From contig NZ_FOFJ01000025.1 in assembly GCF_900110885.1 (NCBI RefSeq), positions 1-58,307 on the forward strand: DNA of 58,307 nt, written 5' to 3'. The notes below the pieces were generated by a model. It saw only the letters and a program-made list of their open reading frames with translations. It was not told where the DNA came from and searched no databases. A program made the position numbers and the translations under genes. Position 1 is the stretch's first letter, and the number at the start of each line of letters is the position of its first letter. The DNA comes from Azotobacter beijerinckii. GTDB lineage: Bacteria > Pseudomonadota > Gammaproteobacteria > Pseudomonadales > Pseudomonadaceae. This document shows positions 54,348 through 58,307 of the stretch, in pieces.

Positions 54348-55385
54348 ATGGAGGGGCGCAAAATTACCGACAGCACCTATCCTGGTGCGTCCCAGGAGGC
54401 CGTCGAGCGGACGTTGCGCTTTGCGCTGGAGATCGTCAGCGACGGCATCTGGGACTGGAACATCCGCACCGATCACGTCAAGCGCAGCCCGGGCTGGTAT
54501 TCGATGCTCGGCTATGCCGTGGACGGCTTGTCGGAGAACGTCGCGACCTGGCACGAGGTGATCCACCCGGACGACTTCGAGCGGGTCATGCGCGGTTTTC
54601 AGGCCTATCTGGACGGGACGCAGCCCCTCTATGCCGAGGAGTACCGCTGCCGTTGCCGCAATGGCGACTATCTGTGGGTCAGCGATCACGGCCGTTTCGT
54701 CGAGTTCGACGAGGAGGGGCGGGCGACACGGATGATCGGCGCACACCGCAACATTCACGAGCGCAAGCTCGCCGAACTGGCCCTGCAGCAGAAGAATCAG
54801 GAACTCCTGGAACTCAACCGGACCCTCGAGGACCTGGTGGCGGCGCGTACCGAGGCCCTGCAGCAGGCCAACCGGGCCCTGGCCGAGCAGGCTGCGCTGG
54901 CCCTGCGCCTCAGCGAGACCGACCCGCTCACCCAGGTCGCCAACCGCCGCCGCTTCGAACGGCAGGTGCAGGCCGAATGGCATCGCCTGCAGCGACATGG
55001 CCATCCCTGCGCGTTGCTGATGTTCGACCTCGACCATTTCAAGCGAATCAACGACCGCCTCGGCCACCCAGCCGGGGACCGGGTGCTGGTCGCGGTGGCG
55101 GAGGCGGTTCGCCAAGACCTGCGGGAGGTGGACTGCTTCGCCCGCTGGGGCGGCGAGGAGTTCGTCGTGCTGCTGCCGGACACCGACGCCGGTGCGGCCC
55201 TGTCATTGGCGGAGCGCCTGCGCCTGACCCTGCGGCGGATCGATGCCGCCTTGCCGATGCTGCTCACCGCCAGCTTCGCCGTGGGGGCGATGTGCCCGGG
55301 CGAAGACTCGGTCGCGCTGATCCGCCGCCTGGACGATGCGCTGTATCTGGCCAAGCAGCAGCGGGATTGCGTCGTGGTCTGCTAG
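54348..55385 (+). CDS. PAS and GGDEF domain diguanylate cyclase (345 aa)
   Basis: An N-terminal PAS domain with a PAC motif (RFALEIVSDGIWDWNIRTDH to MIGAHRNIHERKLAE) is joined by a coiled-coil linker (QQKNQELLELNRTLEDLVAA) to a GGDEF domain. The catalytic site is RWGGEEFVVLLPD and the inhibitory RxxD site is REVD five residues before it, so feedback control by c-di-GMP is likely. It should make c-di-GMP in response to a signal sensed by PAS. I start at the ATG at 54348; an ATG at 54312 is possible. No cofactor residues for heme or flavin are evident. Confidence 0.85.
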   Translation: MEGRKITDSTYPGASQEAVERTLRFALEIVSDGIWDWNIRTDHVKRSPGWYSMLGYAVDGLSENVATWHEVIHPDDFERVMRGFQAYLDGTQPLYAEEYRCRCRNGDYLWVSDHGRFVEFDEEGRATRMIGAHRNIHERKLAELALQQKNQELLELNRTLEDLVAARTEALQQANRALAEQAALALRLSETDPLTQVANRRRFERQVQAEWHRLQRHGHPCALLMFDLDHFKRINDRLGHPAGDRVLVAVAEAVRQDLREVDCFARWGGEEFVVLLPDTDAGAALSLAERLRLTLRRIDAALPMLLTASFAVGAMCPGEDSVALIRRLDDALYLAKQQRDCVVVC

Positions 55386-55405
55386 CGACTGTCCAGCCAA
55401 CCTGC

Positions 55406-56155
55406 TCACGGGAGGTCGAGCCTCACTTCGGCGAGGTGAGCGCCGTAGGGGCCGTAGCTGCGCTCGACCAGCTGCCGCGTGCCGTCCGCCGCGACGATCA
55501 GAGCGGTGCTGGAGCGGGTACCGTAGTTCGCACTGGCGATGAACACGCTCGACAGCAGGCGCTCGCTGGCCAGGCCGACGCCGGTATCCGGCAGCTCCGC
55601 GTCCGGTGCCGGCTGTGGATCGTGCAGCGCCGCCAGCAGGCACCCCGCCTCCGGGGTTTCCAGGCAGTCGGCCAGCGCTGCCTTGGCACGGCGCAGTTTC
55701 GGCCAGGGGGTGTCCAGGCTCGCGTTGGACAGCCCGTAGAGTCCCGCCGGCAGGCGCCGTGGCGCTGCCTCGCGGGCGTGGTAGAACCAGAGTTCCCCGG
55801 CCGTGCCGGCCAGCAGGTTGAAGCCGGAGTAATCCCGCACGCGCTCCGCCACCTGCGCCAGATAGGCCGCGGGCGACAGCTCGCCGAGCAAGAAGCCCGC
55901 CGGCAGTTCGCCGCGACTGCGCCGGCCCTGCGCCTGGGCGGGGTCGCGGATGTTGGTCAGGGCGGCGAAGCGTCCGCCGGGGCCGACCCCCAGCCAGGTG
56001 CCGCCGGCCTCCAGGTCGCGTCCGGCATGCACGCCCGGCGCCTCCGGCCAGGTCGCCAGGGGCAGGCTGGGGCGGGCGTAGAACTCGTCGCGGTTGGCGG
56101 CCAGTACCAGCGGCGTGGCGTGGCCGGGGCGCCAGGCGAAAACGATCAGGCACAT
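55406..56155 (-). CDS. NRDE (TANGO2) family protein (249 aa)
   Basis: It begins with MCLIVFAW and has the family signature LVLAANRDEFYARPS, with the NRDE motif and the N-terminal cysteine usual for this Ntn-hydrolase-like fold. Other conserved pieces are GGTWLGVGPGGRFAALTNIR and the C-terminal SSVFIASANYGTRSSTALIV. TANGO2 proteins are linked to heme or lipid handling in eukaryotes; the bacterial role is uncertain. It is convergent with the GGDEF gene. Confidence 0.85.
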   Translation of the reverse strand: MCLIVFAWRPGHATPLVLAANRDEFYARPSLPLATWPEAPGVHAGRDLEAGGTWLGVGPGGRFAALTNIRDPAQAQGRRSRGELPAGFLLGELSPAAYLAQVAERVRDYSGFNLLAGTAGELWFYHAREAAPRRLPAGLYGLSNASLDTPWPKLRRAKAALADCLETPEAGCLLAALHDPQPAPDAELPDTGVGLASERLLSSVFIASANYGTRSSTALIVAADGTRQLVERSYGPYGAHLAEVRLDLP

Positions 56156-56200
56156 GGAGCCTTTCTCCCGTGGATAGGGGGTCGTCGGTGGCCGGAGCGG

Positions 56201-57832
56201 TCAGTCCACCATCGCGCCGAAGCTGTCGGCCCGGGCCATTTTCCACATGCGTGCATGGAGATGGAGCTTGCCCTTGGCTTTGCTGTCGAGCAGTTCGCCC
56301 GGCTTGAGGAAGACGTGCTGCTGGGAGAACAGCTTGATTTCGGTGGCGGAAATACGTCGCACCAGGTGCTTGGCATCCACCTGCGACGGGTGCTCGAGAC
56401 CGGCGGCGGCGAGCATTTCGGCCAGGGTCTTGAGGGTGTTGCGATGGAAGTTGTGGACCCGCTGGGCCTTGTCCTCGACCACGACCGCGCGCTGGCGCAG
56501 CGGGTCCTGGGTAGCGATGCCGGTGGGGCATTTGTTGGTGTGGCACGATTGCGACTGGATGCAGCCGAGGGCGAACATGAAGCCGCGCGCCGAGTTGGCC
56601 CAGTCGGCGCCGATGGCCAGCACGCTGAGGATGTCGAAGGCGCTGACGATCTTGCCGCTGGTGCCGAGCTTGATCTTGTCGCGCAGGTTCGCCCCGACCA
56701 GGGTGTTGTGCACGAACAGCAGGGCTTCGCGCATCGGCACGCCGATGTGGTCGGCGAACTCCAGAGGTGCCGCCCCGGTGCCGCCCTCCTTGCCGTCGAC
56801 GACGATGAAGTCGGGCAGGATGCCGGTTTCCAGCATGGCCTTGACGATCCCCATGAACTCCCAGAGATGGCCCAGGCAGAACTTGAAGCCGACCGGCTTG
56901 CCGCCGGACAGTTCGCGCAGCTGGGCGATGAACTGCATCAGTTCGATCGGGGTGGAGAAGGCGCTGTGGCATGCCGGCGACACGCAGTCCTCGTTCATCG
57001 GCACGCCGCGGGTCGCGGCGATTTCCGGGGTGACCTTGTGCTTGGGCAGGATGCCGCCGTGGCCCGGCTTGGCGCCCTGGCTGAGCTTGATCTCGATCAT
57101 CCGCACCTGGGGACTCTTGGCCTGGACGGCGAAGCGGTCCGGATCGAAGCGGCCGTCATTGGTACGGCAGCCGAAATAGCCGCTGCCCAGTTCCCACACC
57201 AGGTCGCCGCCGTGTTCGCCATGGTAGGGGCTGAGGCCGCCCTCGCCGCTGTCGTGGTAGAAGTTGCCGAGCTTGGCGCCCTTGTTCAAGGCGCGGACGG
57301 CGTTGGCGCTGAGCGCGCCGAAGCTCATCGCCGAAATGTTGAACAGCGAGGCCGAATAGGGCTGGGTGCATTGCGGCCCGCCGATGAGGACCCGGAAACT
57401 GTCAGGGTTGGCCAGCGGCGCCGGGCGCATGGAGTGGCCGATGAACTCGAAGCCGTTCTCGTAGACGTCGACCAGCGTGCCGAAGGGTTTGTCCCCGCTC
57501 TTGTTCCTTGCCCGCGCGTAGATCAGCAGGCGCTGGGTCCGGGAGAAGGGCAGGCGGTCGTTGTCGCCCTCGATCAGGTACTGGCGGATTTCCGGACGAA
57601 TGCTTTCGATCAGGTAGCGCAGGTTGCCGAGGATCGGGTAGTTGCGCCGCACCGCATAACGGGTCTGCAGCAGGTCGGCGATGCCGAGCAGGCTCAGCGC
57701 GGCGGTGGCCAGGGTGAAGGGGCGCAGCCATTCGTGCGCCCAGAGGGGAAGGCTGCACAGGGTGAATGCTACGCAGAAGGCGAAGAAGGCGTATCGGCTC
57801 AGCAGCGAGATGTTCATGAGCGAGACGTGCAT
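56201..57832 (-). CDS. FMN-binding glutamate synthase-like membrane protein (543 aa)
   Basis: Two N-terminal hydrophobic segments (YAFFAFCVAFTLCSLPLW and the next about 20 residues) precede a long catalytic domain of the glutamate synthase central/FMN type: FNISAMSFGALSANAVRALN, GEGGLSPYHGEHGGDLVWEL, and VDGKEGGTGAAPLEFADHIG (FMN). The iron-sulfur cysteines are in LGCIQSQSCHTNKCPTGIAT. No amidotransferase domain is present, so it is not full GltB. It may make glutamate from ammonia or act on another substrate. Start ATG ends at 57832, with GAGG upstream. Confidence 0.8.
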   Translation of the reverse strand: MHVSLMNISLLSRYAFFAFCVAFTLCSLPLWAHEWLRPFTLATAALSLLGIADLLQTRYAVRRNYPILGNLRYLIESIRPEIRQYLIEGDNDRLPFSRTQRLLIYARARNKSGDKPFGTLVDVYENGFEFIGHSMRPAPLANPDSFRVLIGGPQCTQPYSASLFNISAMSFGALSANAVRALNKGAKLGNFYHDSGEGGLSPYHGEHGGDLVWELGSGYFGCRTNDGRFDPDRFAVQAKSPQVRMIEIKLSQGAKPGHGGILPKHKVTPEIAATRGVPMNEDCVSPACHSAFSTPIELMQFIAQLRELSGGKPVGFKFCLGHLWEFMGIVKAMLETGILPDFIVVDGKEGGTGAAPLEFADHIGVPMREALLFVHNTLVGANLRDKIKLGTSGKIVSAFDILSVLAIGADWANSARGFMFALGCIQSQSCHTNKCPTGIATQDPLRQRAVVVEDKAQRVHNFHRNTLKTLAEMLAAAGLEHPSQVDAKHLVRRISATEIKLFSQQHVFLKPGELLDSKAKGKLHLHARMWKMARADSFGAMVD

Positions 57833-57998
57833 GCAAGGACCTCGGTTTTTTGAGCTATTGTCGGCATCCTGCATGTCATGCATACGACTTGCCAAGTGCG
57901 CGGTGCCCAGCGGACGGACTGCGGCGGCGGCGACGGGTGGTCCATCGGAGCCGATCGGACCTCATGGGGCTCCCCCGCAAGCGCCCAGGGCAATCGCG

Positions 57999-58307
57999 CT
58001 ATGAGGCATCCGGGCCAAACAGCAGTTGGGTTCGGTACTGCGCATTGGTGCAAGCCCGCATGCGCCGCCTGCCAATGCTCAGTTGACTGCTGTCGTTCTG
58101 TCGTATCAGGTTCAGTGCCGCACGGCGTATCACGGCCAGGTTGCTGGCCGAGTGGTCCTTGCGACTGCGATTGGCATCCTCGCGAAACTGCACATCCAAC
58201 ACCCAGTGCTGGCTGTTCTCAATGGCCCAGTGGTCGCGCACCACGCCGGCAAAGCGTTCCAGGTCGCCGATCGAGCTCAGGAAATAGCGGCACTCGCGCA
58301 TTTCCCG
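57999..58307 (-). mobile_element. ISAs1-family transposase, C-terminal part, cut by the right edge
   Basis: The frame is open through the right edge of the window and stops at 57999-58001. The ISAs1 DDE signature is visible: RYFLSSIGDLERFAGVVR, DHWAIENSQHWVLDVQF (with the catalytic Glu) and DANRSRKDHSASNLAVIRR. The rest of the gene and the left inverted repeat lie outside. The right end of the element is probably within 57985-57998, but I could not fix it. It appears intact where visible. Confidence 0.8.

Noticed and set aside
54287..57853. An 1188-codon plus-strand frame over the GGDEF, NRDE and glutamate synthase genes
   Set aside because: It spans three well-recognised genes on other frames or the other strand and has no recognisable domains.

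Overview
The window reads as chromosome of a high-GC gammaproteobacterium of the Pseudomonas/Azotobacter lineage that fixes nitrogen. The pst-phoU, phoBR, ubiCA, rubredoxin, HU, oxyR-recG, serA, rpiA-ilvA and rppH-ptsP blocks have the gene order and protein lengths expected of pseudomonads. A five-gene operon with a nif-consensus sigma-54 promoter and a NifA-type upstream activator sequence points to a diazotroph such as Azotobacter or a nitrogen-fixing Pseudomonas stutzeri relative. The genus is inferred, not proven.

Region by region. (1) 1-4100 is foreign, AT-richer DNA: a stretch of integron gene cassettes (small orphan proteins separated by attC-like sites) without an integrase in the window. 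One attC is split by a complete IS110/IS1111-family element with 12-bp inverted repeats. A second, decayed relative of that element lies at the far side of the array. (2) 4269-8582 is a polyamine ABC transporter operon (potF, potG, potH, potI). (3) 12519-8673, minus strand, is the NifA/sigma-54 operon: twin-nitroreductase-like protein, rhodanese-ankyrin protein, stand-alone NifX/NifB-C-terminal-like protein, an unrecognised 123-aa protein, and a glutathione S-transferase-like protein. (4) 12840-15524 holds housekeeping and hypothetical genes. (5) 15695-27386 is the phosphate regulon: pstS, pstC-pstA-pstB-phoU and phoB-phoR, with Pho boxes before pstS, pstC and phoB; an M23 peptidase and a CNNM/CBS membrane protein are embedded in it. 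(6) 27421-35269: ubiC-ubiA, rubredoxin, HU, an HDOD protein, oxyR-recG and an epimerase. (7) 35271-41021: small metabolic and hypothetical genes and two transporters. (8) 41104-50595: serA divergent from a D-2-hydroxyglutarate dehydrogenase-like gene, a FAH-family hydrolase, rpiA divergent from ilvA, and a membrane-protein group with a coupled micro-ORF. (9) 50660-57832: HAD phosphatase, rppH, ptsP, a PAS-GGDEF protein, an NRDE protein and an FMN glutamate-synthase-like protein. (10) The right edge cuts an ISAs1-family transposase.

The functional themes are phosphate starvation (Pst/PhoBR/PhoU), nitrogen fixation support (the NifA operon and PtsP of the nitrogen PTS), serine synthesis (SerA with a 2-hydroxyglutarate recycler) and a mobile-element hot spot at the left. 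No tRNA, rRNA or CRISPR array was seen.
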